From contig JACGCM010000669.1 in NCBI GenBank assembly GCA_014058105.1, positions 3,720,001 to 3,784,000 of the forward strand: a stretch of 64,000 nucleotides of DNA. The letters are read 5' to 3'. This stretch comes from Kingdonia uniflora (lineage: Eukaryota; Streptophyta; Magnoliopsida; Ranunculales; Circaeasteraceae). Both the position numbers and the translations under genes were made by a program. Under the pieces are notes generated by a model. It saw only the letters and a list, made by a program, of their open reading frames with translations. It ran no database searches and was not told the origin of the DNA. Shown piece by piece: positions 35,631 through 48,315 of the stretch (position 1 is the stretch's first letter; every line of letters begins with the position of its first letter).

Positions 35631-36709
35631 TAGGGGTGAACAACTAAACCTGAGACTCGAACCGGACTGACCCGAACTGGCCGGTTCGGTCCGGGTTAGG
35701 AATTTGTCGGTTCGGCTTCGGGTCTGGTTTTTAAAACCCGGATATAATCGGTTCGGGTTCGGGTTTATAATATATTATGTCTCAAAACTCGACCCGAACC
35801 GACATATGAGTCATCATTACCCTAGGCCAACACAACAGTCTCTCTCTTCCTTCTATCACAAACTGAATCATAATCTCCTCCTCTCTCTCTCTCTCTCTAG
35901 AAACCTCCCTCTATCACAATCAGATTTCTTCCTACATTTCCACTTCTTCTCACAATGTTTTCTACTAAAATGCTTCTTTATCCCTGTTATGAACACAACC
36001 AACTTCAGGAAAAATATAAACCCTCTTCTTAACTTCTTTACCTGACCTCTGTCTAAGTTTTTATGGTAGATTATGTCCTCTTCGATGAACTTGGAGATTC
36101 TGATCTCTTTAAAACCCTTTGTTACAGATCTCATAAACAAACCTATTTATCGCCATTAACGTGGTGGGAGATAAAGCTATGACCTCTACATCTGGATCTG
36201 GGTTTCCAGGGAGACTCTGTTTCTTCTTAATGGTTATAATGGGGTCTCCACTCTCCAGTCATGGCGGATGATGATGTATCGTCATGTATCGACATATCTG
36301 AGATTTTAGACAAGTTTTTAATCGTGTTTTTGTTCTTCAACACCTTTCATTTCCTTGATAATCTTGGGCAGAGGGAGTAATAATGTTTTTTAAGTGTATT
36401 TATTAATGCAAGACCAAAGCAGGTAAAAGCAGAGGGAGTAATAATGTCTTTGAGTGGAGTCATTCAAACATTTATTATTTTATAACCAAATAATGGACCG
36501 GTAAAAAGTAGGTAAAAGTAGATTAGGGTTTACTTTTAAAACAAAACCCGACTTGAACCCGGACCGATCCGATGATTTCGGTTCGGTTTCGGATCGGGTC
36601 TTGGTACAAATCGGTTCGGGTTCGGGTTTATTAGTGAGAGACCCGATTACTCTGGGTCGGATCAGGTTCTGGTCTGAACCCGGACCGATCTGACCCGTGA
36701 ACAGCCCTA
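35631..36709. mobile_element. hAT-type non-autonomous element, 1.08 kb
   Basis: The ends are TAGGGGTGAACA and TGAACAGCCCTA, imperfect inverted repeats. The 8-bp flanks are ctacacgg (35623-35630) and ctacatgg (36710-36717), a target duplication with one C/T difference. The terminal 120-150 bp on each side are dense in cggttcgg/ccgaacc words. The interior has a (TC)n run at about 35880-35900 but no transposase. Inserted in the copia-C leader. Confidence 0.85.
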
Positions 36710-36995
36710 CTACATGGTATGGGGAGATGAGGATAACCCTCAGCCCAAAGGTGAGAAAGTATCTCGAGTCAAACTGTAAATGGTCAGTCTAGTCTTAAGC
36801 GTGAGTGATCACCACTAGGGGGCAATGTATGTCAAATAACCACCCAAAGGAGGGATTCGATAATACATACTGTACCCGCAGAGTGAATAATCAATACCAT
36901 AAATATTATGTACACTCTGACTCGACCATCCTAACCCCAGATAGGATCGAGATTATAGACATCAAGTTATAGATCATTTATAGATCAAGTTAAGC

Positions 36996-37290
36996 GTGCA
37001 TAAAATTTATTTTTTGCACGTCCTACACAATAAGTCTTTGGTTCATGCAGCTATGGACCTTATGATCCAGAACCAACTGACTAATATTGAGACCTTGACG
37101 GACTCGAACTACTCTCCAAAACTGTTAGATGTCTTTAACAAACAATTCGAGGGTTCCGTCAAGGGAAGGCAATACAGTAACTTATCTCATCTTTTATCGC
37201 TGAAGTATGATAGTAGTGGAAATATGCGCTCACACATTTATGTTTGCTTTGAATCCAATTTGGTTAACGTTTTCACCAACTCTTGGTGAT
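36996..37290 (+). pseudogene. copia-C gag fragment
   Basis: Reads NQLTNIETLTDSNYS near its start, a copia gag N-terminal motif, then degrades. No zinc knuckle is visible. Confidence 0.6.
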
Positions 37291-37529
37291 CAGATTATGG
37301 AGCAACTGTCACATTTTGAATTCTCCACAAGGGTTCATCAGGAGGCGGCCGGCAAGGCCTGAAGAACAGTTTTTTCTCGGGAGATGCAAGAAGCTTTCCC
37401 ATTGAGTTTGTTGGCATTTTTTGCTTGATTTTAGACATGGTGGTTTTGACATTATTCATCATAATTTCATATTGGTTATGGCTTACTAGTTGATGGGTTA
37501 TACCGTCTATCTCCTAACCATTCATTTAA

Positions 37530-37780
37530 GACTTTCCCGTTAGAGGTTGACAAATAGTTAGATCGAAAGATCAAGGTTGTCCGGTCAGATCGAGGAGGCG
37601 AGTATTATGATAAGATCGATCAAGACGGTCAACTTTTGGGACCATTCTCTTAATATTTGCTGGATGAGGGTATTGTAGCCCAGTACACTACTCCTGGATC
37701 ATCTATGGACTGAGAGAAATCAGTCTTAATCACTTACATGATTGGGGTTGTCCAGTAGAGGCAAAATTGTTTAACCCGAA
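37530..37780 (+). pseudogene. copia-C integrase fragment
   Basis: Shows LEVDK, then IKVVRSDRGGEYYDKIDQDG and DEGIVAQYTTPGSS, the catalytic-core segment of a copia integrase, with stops at about 37555, 37651 and 37710. The downstream part of the core is shortened and out of frame. Confidence 0.7.
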
Positions 37781-38158
37781 TATCATAAAGTTAGTTTCGA
37801 GGACTGTCAATTATTTCTTCGTTGATTTCCCAGAGAGATCGATAGGTTTCAGGTTTTATTGTCCTTCTCGCCCTATGGAGATTGTTAAGTACGTCAGGCT
37901 CATTTCATAGAGGAGGGAGATCACTTTACCAATACTATTCATAGAGAGTTTATCTTTGAGGAGGGTTCTGTAACTCAGAGTCCAACTGCTATTCCGACCA
38001 GTGTTGTTATGCTTCCGCATTTATCTGATATTGACACTGTGACGAGTACGATTCCAGACTTTGTTCCAGACCCCGTCGTAGCACCAGTTCTCCCTTAGAT
38101 TTTTTCATCCACCCGCTCCTGTTCAGCTTCCTGTTGTTCCACCTCCAGCCCAACATTC

Positions 38159-38960
38159 TTGCTCATCCTCAGAGATCCCCTAGAGAGAGGCGTTCAACCA
38201 ATTTTTTCAGGTTATCATCTTTATTCAGTTGAAGGGGAATTATTTAATTTCGAGGATCAAATATCTTTTAGTTCAGCTATAGCTAGTTGTTTTGCAGATC
38301 AGTGGCGTAATGCCATGACGGAGGAGATGGATTCTATATCTCACAACTCTGTGTGGGAGTTAATACATTTACCTAAAGGATCTAAGGCAGTTGAATGCAA
38401 ATGGATCGTTATATATATGTGAATCAGAGGGGAGACATTTTACATTTATGGCTTTGTACGTCGATGATATTTTACTCGCCAGTAGTGACGTCTGATTTCT
38501 TCAGCAGACGAAAGCATATGACATGATATGTATGAGACCCAACATTAATTTTGTTGTTGGGATGTTAGGAAGGTACCATCATAACCCTTCTATTATTCAC
38601 TGGCAGACAACCAAGAAGGTTCTTTGTCATTTAAAGATGACAAGAGATTACAGATTGGTTTTTAGGAGATCGGATGAGCTTATGGTTTTGGGCTACTCTA
38701 ACTCAAATTTTGTTGGAGTCTTTTTGAGGATCGCTCTTTTACGTGGGAGTAGTTATTGGTTTATTTTATTTACTGTTACTGCATTAGGATTCTTTATCCA
38801 TGTGAGAGTTATTCCTGGTTATTATTTTGGTCGACATTCAGATTTGATTTTGATTATTTAGCTGCTATTATATTTGGATCCGTTATTATATGTGCGCATA
38901 TTCAGTTTAAATTATGCAATTGCAATAAAGTTTTAGATAAGAGTGATTTTATCACATGAT
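38159..38960 (+). pseudogene. copia-C reverse transcriptase and RNase H fragments
   Basis: The RT start (WRNAMTEEMDSISHNSVWELIHLP) runs to KWIV and then jumps by deletion to ALYVDDILLAS, which has an intact YVDD box. RNase H-side segments follow (MRPNINFVVGMLGRYHHNP; LMVLGYSNSNFVG). Several stops; the terminal RNase H motif is altered. Confidence 0.75.
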
Positions 38961-39482
38961 GGTTGTCTAAGTATCAAGTGCCAATAGAGAATACTAAAAG
39001 GGTTTCTCAAGTTTGCTTGGGCTGGATATGGGTAGGCTCCACATCCTTTGGCCTTCATTTTAGTATGAGCGATGGTCTTCGCATGACGGTTTATCTAAGT
39101 ATTGAAATGGCATGTGTCTGGTAAACATATGTTGCAGGACACTAATAGAAATGTACCAGCACATCATTAAGGTGTACATTTGTCATTCACACACTAAACT
39201 TCACCAGTAAAGAAATTACACTTGAAAGCTATTGAGGTTACTAACCTGATGTCCACGATATGAATTAGGCATGTGCTCAAAGGCCTGACCAAAATTTGTC
39301 CGTGAACCGTGATAGCCATCTTTACAGTCGTAAAGTGACAGTTAAGTTCGATGTAACATTGTCTTCGACAAATTATAATTGGTTTTAAAAAAACAAAGGA
39401 TGGGCATCCGCTTTTCATAAAAAACCGTGAATCAAGCTAAAAATATTTTTCTTAAAATCAAGTTAGCGCCGGATGGGAGATT

Positions 39483-39846
39483 CTTGAATTTTCCATCTAT
39501 ACCGGCACTACTCATTTGGTTCACGAGCACACATGTTAATAGGGCGTATAGGTGTAATTGGTTGTGCCCAATTGTTACACCAAGTTAAGGTAGGTAGGAC
39601 CTAGTGTTACTTTTTATTAGGGTTGAGTGTATAATGGGAAGACCACTCTAACCCTATCAGGTTAAATAGAGAGGAAGTCCCTCTTGGAGGCTACAACACA
39701 AAAATCATCCCATTGAGGTCTGCAGCTAATCCAAGGGAAGACTCCACTCAAGAACAGATGAATTTCAGAGAGCAGGAGAACAGGTTAGTATAATCTTCTT
39801 TGCAGATTCAGTTATTGATCATAGTTAATTGTATAATATTTCAACA
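39483..39846 (+). repeat. copia-C 3' LTR
   Basis: Matches the 5' LTR but has about 35 extra bases near 39768-39805 (gagcaggagaacagg and following), and the first bases are altered (ttcttgaa for tgttgga). Confidence 0.88.
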
Positions 39847-39851
39847 TATTA

Positions 39852-41131
39852 GTATCAAGGGAAGAAGGGTTAACACAACAAGGAATATAATTCCTTTTTA
39901 ATGTGATCCACGACTTTTAAGTAGATATTAAACCAAGTGGTCATTGTTTTTAAATATAAATGTTCAAAAGAAGAGCGATATCACAATGAAGACCTCAATT
40001 TCGCTCATTAGTTGATTGAAGGTAATCCTGTTGGCAAATTTGTATCCAAGAAGATCCACGCAAAAGATGGACAGATACAAAGATATAACCAGACCATGTA
40101 TGTGAACGCTGGTATTTTACATTCCACATTATGATCCTAGGAACTGATCATGAGCTTAAGAGTTTAAACTCTACACTAAGTACCTACATGTTGGAAAGGA
40201 TGATTGCAGTATCCAATCTAAAGTTTAGGTGAATTATTATTTCAGGTAGTGGGAACTGAAGTTTAAACAATTTTCTTGTTTCCATGGCTTTGAGCTATAT
40301 GAATATAGTCCAAGGGTGACTACTATAGTTTCTACTTTTAGTTTAATATGAAATTAGAGTTCCTAAATTTCATTTTTATTAGGATTTGAGTTCAAAACTT
40401 TATCAATAATTTTTAATAGGAGAATGCACGTTTCTTAGTTTGTGCATTTCTTTGGGATATACTACAGTTTTCCCCCCTTCCTTTTCTAAAGCTTTCTGTA
40501 TGTTAATTACTCTGTCTATGTTTTTTGCAACGGAATTGTCTCTGATAACAAAAATTCCTGATTCAGGAAATGGTGACCACTGGATTAGCTAAGCTTTCCT
40601 ATCATATATGAATATTATGCTTAACAATTGCCTAGTCATTGAAAAGAAAGATTTGCGATCACAAAGAATTCGAGTATAACTAGCAGAGATCATGGAAAAT
40701 AAAGGGTAGAAAACTTCAACTAGTACAACTTGTACAGGTATACATATACTTTTTTTGAAACTTAAAAATTAGAGGGTTAGCTTCACTACCATTAGAATAG
40801 ACATGTACTGGGAGAAATACCTTTTTTCATATGGAGCAGCACAGATTCCGAGTTTGAAAAGATCCTGTCTGCAAAAAGATAAAGTATGCAGTAAGCTCCT
40901 TAATTAAGACTATACAACTGATAGACAAGAACCGCATCTTTTTCTCAGCATACCACACACAACATAGTTATTCGAAGAAAGAGTAATCACATTCCCCAAA
41001 CATGAAAGAATCACAAATGTATTATTGTACAACAAATTATACATGACATTAAAGGCGATACAATCAATCCAATAACAAATATGAAGTTCTAGACAAATCC
41101 AATACTTCAATTATAAAGTTCTAGACAAAGC
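39852..41131. other. 3' flank of the AIF/FSP1-like gene
   Basis: AT-rich and non-coding as far as I can see. A minus-strand frame at 40910-41110 has no recognisable domain. It probably contains the 3' UTR of the gene that ends at 41132. Confidence 0.4.
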
Positions 41132-44100
41132 CTAAACGCTATGAGATGTAAGGCCCATTTCCTTTCTTGTCTTTCCGACAAACAAATCCTTGGATTTAAT
41201 CATTCCAGGAATGCATCCAATGATCGTGGTAAAAGGAAATTGTGCAACAGCTTCTTTCCTGCCAAGTGAAACCAACGCCATAGCTGCAGCAGGTTTGTAA
41301 GTTATCATCTTCTGTTCATCCCCTCCCTTCATTAACAATTTTATGTTCTTGGCTACTAGAAGAGCATGCTTCTGTGCCAGATACCCTTGTTTAAGTTCCT
41401 GTTGCAGATAAAGTTAGCGAGATGTTACTCTATTAAGAACAAATAAAATATGAGATACAAATAAATTTAGAATTATAAATAAATGAAACGACTTTGAAAA
41501 AAGAGCTAGTCTTACTTCAGTGTCAGTGATGTCTCCAATAGCAAACACATTTGTCCGTCCTTTGACCCTTAGATGCTCATCAACCATTAACCTTCCACGA
41601 CTATCTAACTTGTCACCCAGCATAGTTTCCTTGAGCCAAGAAGAACCTGTTGGTTTCCCAGTGCACAAGAAGTGACAATCTGCTTTGATAGTTTCTCCGC
41701 TAGATGTCAAATATGTTTTATTTTCAACGGAGTCCAAATCAACTGATTGATCCAAAATTACCTCAACTTTTTTTGAAATCAACCAATTCAGTGCCTTCTT
41801 TGAAGCTTTTGTTCCAATGAACTCTAGCAATCTAGACCCTCTATGGATTAGAGTCACTTTCTTCTCGGGGAAGTCAATGGAAAGCTCTCCAGCAAGTTCT
41901 ACACCGGTAGGCCCACCTCCGAGGATTAAAATAGAGCTTGCAGATTTTACCTTTTCATTTTCTGAGAATGAAATCATGACATTGCTTGTGTCATTAAACC
42001 AGGAATCAAACTTACAGAAAGCAATTATAAGTTTATAACAATGCATTATCAGTTGATCCATCGATCTTTTAGCTTTATACATTATTATAGAAATATCTTG
42101 TCTTTTGCTTGAAAACAAAACAAAGAAACTAAATCTATATACCTTCTCTGTACTGTTGGAGCCTCGCCGTCCTGGTTTTAGGAACAGAGTCATCGTGGCC
42201 AGTGGCAATGATGAGATAGTCATATGCAATTGAAAGACCCTCAGAGGTCAAAACTTCAGTATGAGTGATATTAACAACACGGGATGTGATAAGACGCCCA
42301 TTTGTAAAATAATCTATGTGGTTGAACAGTGTTCTCTCTGCAAAAGTAGGCTCTACTACTGCTCGTAGGCTTGCCCATGAGATCTCAAAATACTCTTTCC
42401 TATTAAGATTTATCACGTAATACCAAAACTAAAATTAACACATGAAGAATAATAAATAAAGCAAAAATAGATCAAGTGTCAGCCTAATGAAACAAGAGTA
42501 GTCCTAACACTATAGAAGCATGTTTTGCCAAAACTATTTGTACGCGAATTGTCATAGTAAATTCTTAAATCTATAAGTTGAGGATCTCTCGTCTAACCAT
42601 AAGTGGCAAGCTACACTGACCGATTTTTAGTCATTTACAATATAGGAGCATATAATTATCTCAAACGTCCATCATCTGGACAATTGATGTATTTTCTATT
42701 GCCAAGCTAAAGTTTTGAAACCTGGTTTTACCAAACTTACTTGTAAGAGAGTTGTCATAGTAAATTTTTAAAATCGAAGTTGAGAATATCTCATCTAAAC
42801 TTATGTGGCAAGCTACAATAAAAAGCTGATCGTTAATCATTTACCCCCAGGAACATATAATTAACTCAAAAGTCCATCACTCTAGATAGTTGTTTGCTCT
42901 TTTTTTTTGGTTAAGCTACAGTTTTGGTGTTTCCACAAGGTGAGCCTGCGTTTAATGAAATAGATAGCTCGGTACTGGTTGGAACCCAACACAGTTTCTT
43001 TGATACAACTCCCAAAGACATTACAAGCTATGGTAGCAGGCATCTGAGACTTAATATATCATTCCTAATAGTATTCTTCTATATTATGAAGAAAAATGAG
43101 ATTTCAAGCCAAATATCTAAGTATATATGTTTTGCTTTTCAATCATTTATCAGACCTACGTCAGGAGGTCTTTCCTACATTAGATATAGGAAGAAAAGGA
43201 CTTTCTGATGTCAGCTGACATAAGTGTCCGATGATTGGCCGTGTTTGTTTACGAAATTACCTCTGTAATCTTTAACTCAAGTTCCACATCAGAGAAGGGC
43301 AAAATTTTCATATTCTCTTCACAGTCCGAAAGACCTCTCGGTCTCTCTCTGTCATCTCTCTCGATCTCCTCTTCTCATCTTCCTTCAATGGCCATCCCGA
43401 GTTCAAATGGTAACCCTTATAAAGATCTCCTCTTTGCGCTCAAACACCTCTTCTCTCTTCTCTTGATTTACTTTTCTCTCTGCACTTACAACTCATCAAA
43501 CTTTGGAATTGGCATCAATGGCTGCCATGGATCATAACAAAAACTCAAACTCGCATTTGACAACTCCAATACATAAAAGTTAGAACCCACAAACCATAAT
43601 ATTGGATAATTCTTCTTTTAATTCGATAGAAGGGCAATATTATTTGTACTTCAAAATCTAATTTTTGTACCCAAAACCCTTATTGAGTATGTGTCCAAAA
43701 CGTAATTTTTCATCTTCTGTTTTGAAGTAAATAGAAATTTCTCCAATCGATTGGGTTTGGCTGTTCCCTTTTAGTCCAATAGTTTATCACTATTGTTCAA
43801 TGGATTCCTAACTTGTTTATTTATCTTATTGGGCATGCCCTTATACTCCATATCTCACCATAGTTTATATTTTGGTGTTGCTTTATTGTGAATTTCTACT
43901 ATAGATAATAATACTAAAAAGAAAAATCTCAAGTTAGTGCAATCAATCCTCTCTTGTTAGCATGTATCTTCTAATCTTTTTTCTATGAAATACCATCGAT
44001 TTGTATTTTCTACTGATAAAATACCAAGGAAAAAAAAAATATGAACATGATTCTTACTGCAACTTGTATATCTGATCTCTGCTATGTGTTACAGTTGGAA

Positions 44101-44214
44101 AACTTTGGTTTATGATTTCAAAATTTGTATTAAATTTCATGTCTGCTACTTATTTTTGAATTTGCATCTTATCATAAGTCGTTATCTTCATCCAAGATTC
44201 TAGACATCATTGTT

Positions 44215-44261
<47 letters not shown>

Positions 44262-46294
44262 TCGGTCCCTACCGTTTAGCGGTATACTAGTTTATTCTGC
44301 ACTTCATACCGATAATTTTTTCATTGGGATGGGTAAGCGATTTTTAACAAGGACGGTAAAGCAAGGTGCTAACGAGACTTGATCTCGGGACCCTAGTAGG
44401 CCCTACCGATAACAACTTCCAAACACCTACTTTGCGACTATTTCAATTAGAACACTAGATTATACTAATAGATTTTCCCATCTTTAATAATGGTCATTAA
44501 GACCTTCTATCTGCAATTTCTTATTTGTTGTGACTAAAATGAAGGCGCAAATCCTCCTACACTCCTTTAGTCCTCGGCGTCTTTGCCTCAAATCAATTAT
44601 ATAATTCCAATTGCTCATAGTGTTCATGGTTTATTATATTATCTCATTTTTAAGGATCTGTGTAAGAATGCTGACTCGTAACTATCTTATGATAATTTAA
44701 TAACTTTATTATGAGAAACAAGAAAAAAAAATTGATTACCTACTGCTTTGCTTGGTATACAGAGAATAAATGTGTTCTGCAAATTATGTGTAATCTGGTT
44801 TATCAGTTTCACAAATGACATATCAGACATAATTTGCAGATCACATTTATTCTCATAATTTTTTCTATTTGTGGAGTTGTATCTAGCACCATTAAAATTT
44901 TCAATGACTCCAAGCAACAACATCTTAATTAGGCTTCTATGTCCGTCAACCACAGTTTAGCTTTCAGAAAATCCAAAGTATGATATCATCACGATTAGGG
45001 CTGAGCAAAAAACCGAAGGAACTGAAAAATCGAACCGAACCGAACCATTTTAGACAAAACGGTTCGGTTTTTAAGAGCCCGATTTCGGTTGCTGAAACAA
45101 AAGAACCAAAAATATTCAGTTCGGTTTCGATTCAGTTCCTCTAGAGGAGAAACCGTAAAAAACCAAACCGAACCGAGAGACCTCTTTTAATAAAGAAAAA
45201 CTTAAACTATAAAGCCCACTCAATAGATCTCAACCACACATCTATTTCTCAAGTTCAAACTCACCCCTGCAATTCTCAAATTCAAAACCCTAAAAAGTTC
45301 TTCAAATGCTTCTCACAACCATTACAAAAACCTTTTAATCATCATCATCCACTCTTCTACTCATTACAACCATTAAAGAAACAAGAGACACTTCGAAGTT
45401 TGATCAACCATCATTGTGGGCAAATGGGAAGGGTTTACATTATTTTCTTTCGGGTCGGTTTGGATCGGTTTTAGATCCCAATCGGTTTGGTTTCGGTTTC
45501 ATATTTAAGAAACTGATTTATCTCGGTTCGGTTTGAGATTAGGTCGAAACCCGACCCGAACCGACCCATGCTCAGCCCTAATCATGATTTATGGAAAGTT
45601 GCCATAACCCATACATCCAAACTATATATATATCCCAAAACATCTACAATATTTACAGACATTTTTCCGTTATTTTAATACCAAAAACAAAATATCCAAA
45701 GTACCTCTAACTATTGAAGATATTTAGCTTTTATAATACTTGACAATACCTTAACCGAAAAAAAGGGTACTTGGTATTCTGGATACATAGGGCGGAACAT
45801 AATATTGGTGGATCGTCTTTCGAAGTATGGAGATATTAAACCTTACTTTAAGGATTAGTCTAAGTACGTTGAACCTACGCTAAGATTGTTTTCTTATAGA
45901 GAGAGCAAGACTTTTGTGACACCAAAATATCATCTTTAAGTTGACTACTACTAAAACTACTTATTGTTTTCCAAGTCAAACCTAATCCAAATACTTTCAT
46001 AGATAGAAATGCATTTTACGATTAATATCAACTAGATTATAGCAAAATAATTTATTTACCAGAAAACTATAAACAACTTTACAGTTGATTGTAAAATTAG
46101 ATGAGTAAAGAAAATAAAAGCCTGAATGAAAGAAACATTACGCAAAAGAAAGAGATTGTTGCTTACGGATCGATGAGGATAACATCGGCGTTGAATTGAA
46201 GAGATTTCGCTAGGAGTCCTCCAGCACAACCTCCTCCAACTATCACAACCCTCTTTTTCTCTCCTCCTCCAGCTGCACCTTCTTGTAACGCCAT
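41132..46294 (-). CDS. AIF/FSP1-like FAD- and NAD(P)H-dependent oxidoreductase
   Basis: Four exons on the minus strand: 46294-46167, 42399-42143, 41961-41516 and 41398-41132, all with GT..AG borders and matching phases, giving 365 residues. FAD-binding motif VVIVGGGCAGG at 16-26; WASLRA and SYDYLIIATG-like (AYDYLIIATGH) in exon 2; NAD(P)H-binding ILILGGGPTGVELAGEL at 139-155; VFAIGDITD at 267-275 closes the FAD site. This is the plant apoptosis-inducing factor homologue family (about 365 residues), related to FSP1/AIFM2, a quinone reductase at membranes. No mitochondrial leader is apparent. Intron 1 is 3.77 kb and carries repeats and a transposon. No breaks seen, so it is probably functional. 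Confidence 0.93.
42541..42940. repeat. tandem duplication of about 200 bp in intron 1
   Basis: Two adjacent diverged copies, starting near 42541 and 42744. Both contain 'ttgtcatagtaaat', 'tggcaagctaca' and 'catataatta' followed by 'gtccatca'. Confidence 0.75.
42941..43560 (+). other. gene-like 5' fragment within intron 1
   Basis: TC-rich leader-like sequence (about 43310-43385) followed by an ATG at 43388 and a short frame (MAIPSSNGNPYKDLLFALKH). No continuation or domain is found. It may be a captured gene fragment or chance. Confidence 0.25.
44223..44258. repeat. (GA)n microsatellite
   Basis: Uninterrupted GA dinucleotides inside intron 1 of the AIF-like gene. Confidence 0.95.
44996..45580. 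mobile_element. hAT-type non-autonomous element, 585 bp
   Basis: The ends are TAGGGCTGAGCA and TGCTCAGCCCTA, near-perfect inverted repeats. The flanks atcacgat (44988-44995) and atcatgat (45581-45588) form an 8-bp target duplication with one C/T difference. The subterminal regions are full of ccgaacc/cggttcgg words, like the element at 35631-36709. It lies in intron 1 of the AIF-like gene. Confidence 0.88.
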
Positions 46295-46360
46295 TTTTTT
46301 AGTGAAAGATTACTACTCGATGTGGGACTAAAATGAAAGGTGATGAGTTTGGAGGTTCCT

Positions 46361-46370
46361 TTATTTATAG
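46361..46370 (-). promoter_or_regulatory. TATA box of the AIF/FSP1-like gene
   Basis: The minus strand reads CTATAAATAA, about 67 bp upstream of the ATG at 46294. Confidence 0.6.
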
Positions 46371-46794
46371 TGTTGGGGAAAGTTAGAAAGAAGAAATCAA
46401 GAAATGCTTTTATCTGTTCGCACGACACGGGAAGAACAAATGGGAACAAAAGAAAGGGGAAAGACTTTTCTTATTATTGGTAGAGCCAGATCAGATGGGT
46501 TGGAATTGTCCCGAATAACGCGCAAATAAATGAGAAATGAGGTCCAATATAGGGAAATGATATGCTTATTATAGGGGGGTAGGTATCGTGTGTGTTTTAT
46601 TTGTTAAGTCAATACATGAAAAAGATTCTACAGACAATGTATTTGAGAGTTGAGACCCACCTCCATATGATTCTACAACCTGGTTGAGTTCATCTCAATC
46701 TCATGGCAATAGGATTCTTTAATTATTCCCCCCTAATTATTTCTTTTATTTTGTAATTTTATAATCTGCTAGTGGCGCATGCCTTATCGAGCAA
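46371..46794. other. upstream flank of the AIF/FSP1-like gene
   Basis: No coding content or clear repeat. Probably the proximal promoter, limited upstream by a MITE. Confidence 0.4.
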
Positions 46795-47121
46795 AGAGCA
46801 TCCACAACAGCCTCTCTAAAATTAACGCAAAAAAAATGCTTCTAATAGACTCTCTATGTTGGGATTTTTTTAGCTTTAGCCACTCTCTCCTCAAACATAG
46901 CTAGAGAGGAACGATAAAATAACTAGCTACACACACAAATTGCTTGTGTGGGTATTCTATTTTCAAAACCAATTAATAGGTGAAAAGTGTTTGGGAAAAA
47001 AAAATCCTCTAACCAATAGATTATTTACACATCACATTTGTAGTTTGTTATTTTGAGGAGTTTGCTTTCTCCAAAAATTCAAAGCTCCCTATCCACGTTA
47101 GCCATCTATTGTGGATGCTCT
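46795..47121. mobile_element. MITE with AGAGCATCCACAA termini
   Basis: The ends are AGAGCATCCACAACAG and CTATTGTGGATGCTCT, about 14 bp of inverted repeat, 327 bp total, AT-rich interior. The target duplication is not clear, so the superfamily is open. Confidence 0.7.
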
Positions 47122-47341
47122 GAGGGTTTAAAGTGAAGGCGAGTTGCTATTCATCAAACATCGTTTGATTTGCTATTTTTTTGTTTCCGTCTTAGGTGTG
47201 TGGAGCTGCTTTCTTGGGTAATTGTACCTAATAGGCTCTTCACGGTCGATAAGCACGTGTATCATAGTGGTGATGTCTCTAAGTTTCATACCGGTAATGT
47301 ATGGGCAAGGTGATTGGCTCAAGATTTCGTAGTGATTATAT

Positions 47342-47728
47342 ATGGGCTAGGCGATTCGCTGAAGATTTCGCAGTGTTGATGTATATTATTGTTCTTCAAA
47401 CCTTAGCTACCTCGATAGGTTGGAGCTCTTGGCTCTTGTATGGTCTAGGCGATTCGCTCAAGATTTCGCAGTGTTGATGTATATTCTTGTTCTTCAAATC
47501 TTAGCTGACGCAATAGATTGGAGCTCTTGCCTCTTGTGTGTTAGTTAAACCTAGTGAGCCATGGTGTGACTGCTATAGTCCGCCTAATGGGCCACAACGT
47601 GGGGTCCATGTGTTGAACACTTGTGTGCGTATGGCATTGACTGTTAGTCGTAACTAGTGAGCCACGGTGTGGTCGCTATAGTCCGCCTATTGGACCACAC
47701 CGTGGGTCCATGTTATGAATACTTGTGT
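47342..47728. repeat. two successive tandem duplications of about 100 bp
   Basis: One unit (ggctaggcgattcgct ... ggagctcttg) occurs at about 47345 and 47448, with a shorter degenerate start near 47308. A second, different unit (agtgagccatggtgtg ... ccgcctaatggg) occurs at about 47553 and 47656. No coding meaning is seen. Confidence 0.75.
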
Positions 47729-48315
47729 ACACCATTGGGTTGATTGATACTTAAGCTCATATCAAACCTAAAAGCACAAGTTCATATTTAACCATATCAA
47801 TGTGAATCCTGGTGTTGTGTCGATTAAGAACTTATAATCATAATTTCAATTCAACCATGTACCTTCCCTTCTGTAGTGGACAAGGAGATGAATATATTAG
47901 AAAGAGATGTTGATAAGGAAAGTGAATATTGGAGGGAGGTGATGTTAATAGAGCTAGTTGTGAAGAAGTCGAATAGAGATGAAAAGAAGAAGGAAACTAT
48001 GGTGGACGAGAAAAAGTTAACAAAAGATTGAGATGGAGATGAGATTAAATCTTTGATTCAGGAAAACGATTAGAGGGGGTGAGGGATTTGTTGGAGATTG
48101 AGATAAAAGAGAGGAGAACTGTGAGTGTGGCTTCTCAGAATCCATTTGGTTCACTCTGTTATCTAAGTTGGGGTTCGTACACCAACCTTGAGACTGAGAC
48201 TCTGAAATTACTTGGCACCTTGACCAATTTGTTGGAGATACACTGATTGCCACAACTAAAAGATTGGTGCTTAATGCTTTAATATATAGTATTTAATAAG
48301 AAAGAAATATGAGAA
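47729..48315. other. spacer before the split copia-A LTR
   Basis: Purine-rich stretch (47880-48120). A minus-strand frame at 48017-48253 has no recognisable domain and is not called. Confidence 0.35.

Larger units (their letters stand above)
33454..39846 (+). mobile_element. Ty1/copia element copia-C, full-length but degenerate
   Basis: Bounded by LTRs at 33454-33784 and 39483-39846 and by a perfect 5-bp target duplication, tatta at 33449-33453 and 39847-39851. The primer site (attggtgtcagagct) starts at 33785. Internal order gag-integrase-RT-RNase H is normal, but large parts are deleted and stops are common. A 1.08-kb hAT-type element is inserted in its leader. The 33.84-35.2 kb part is not recognisable copia sequence and may hold a further insertion. 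Confidence 0.85.

Noticed and set aside
42135..42229. Reading through intron 2 of the AIF-like gene as coding.
   Set aside because: GT..AG borders at 42142/41962 give the correct phase and conserved protein; the intronic text does not fit the family.
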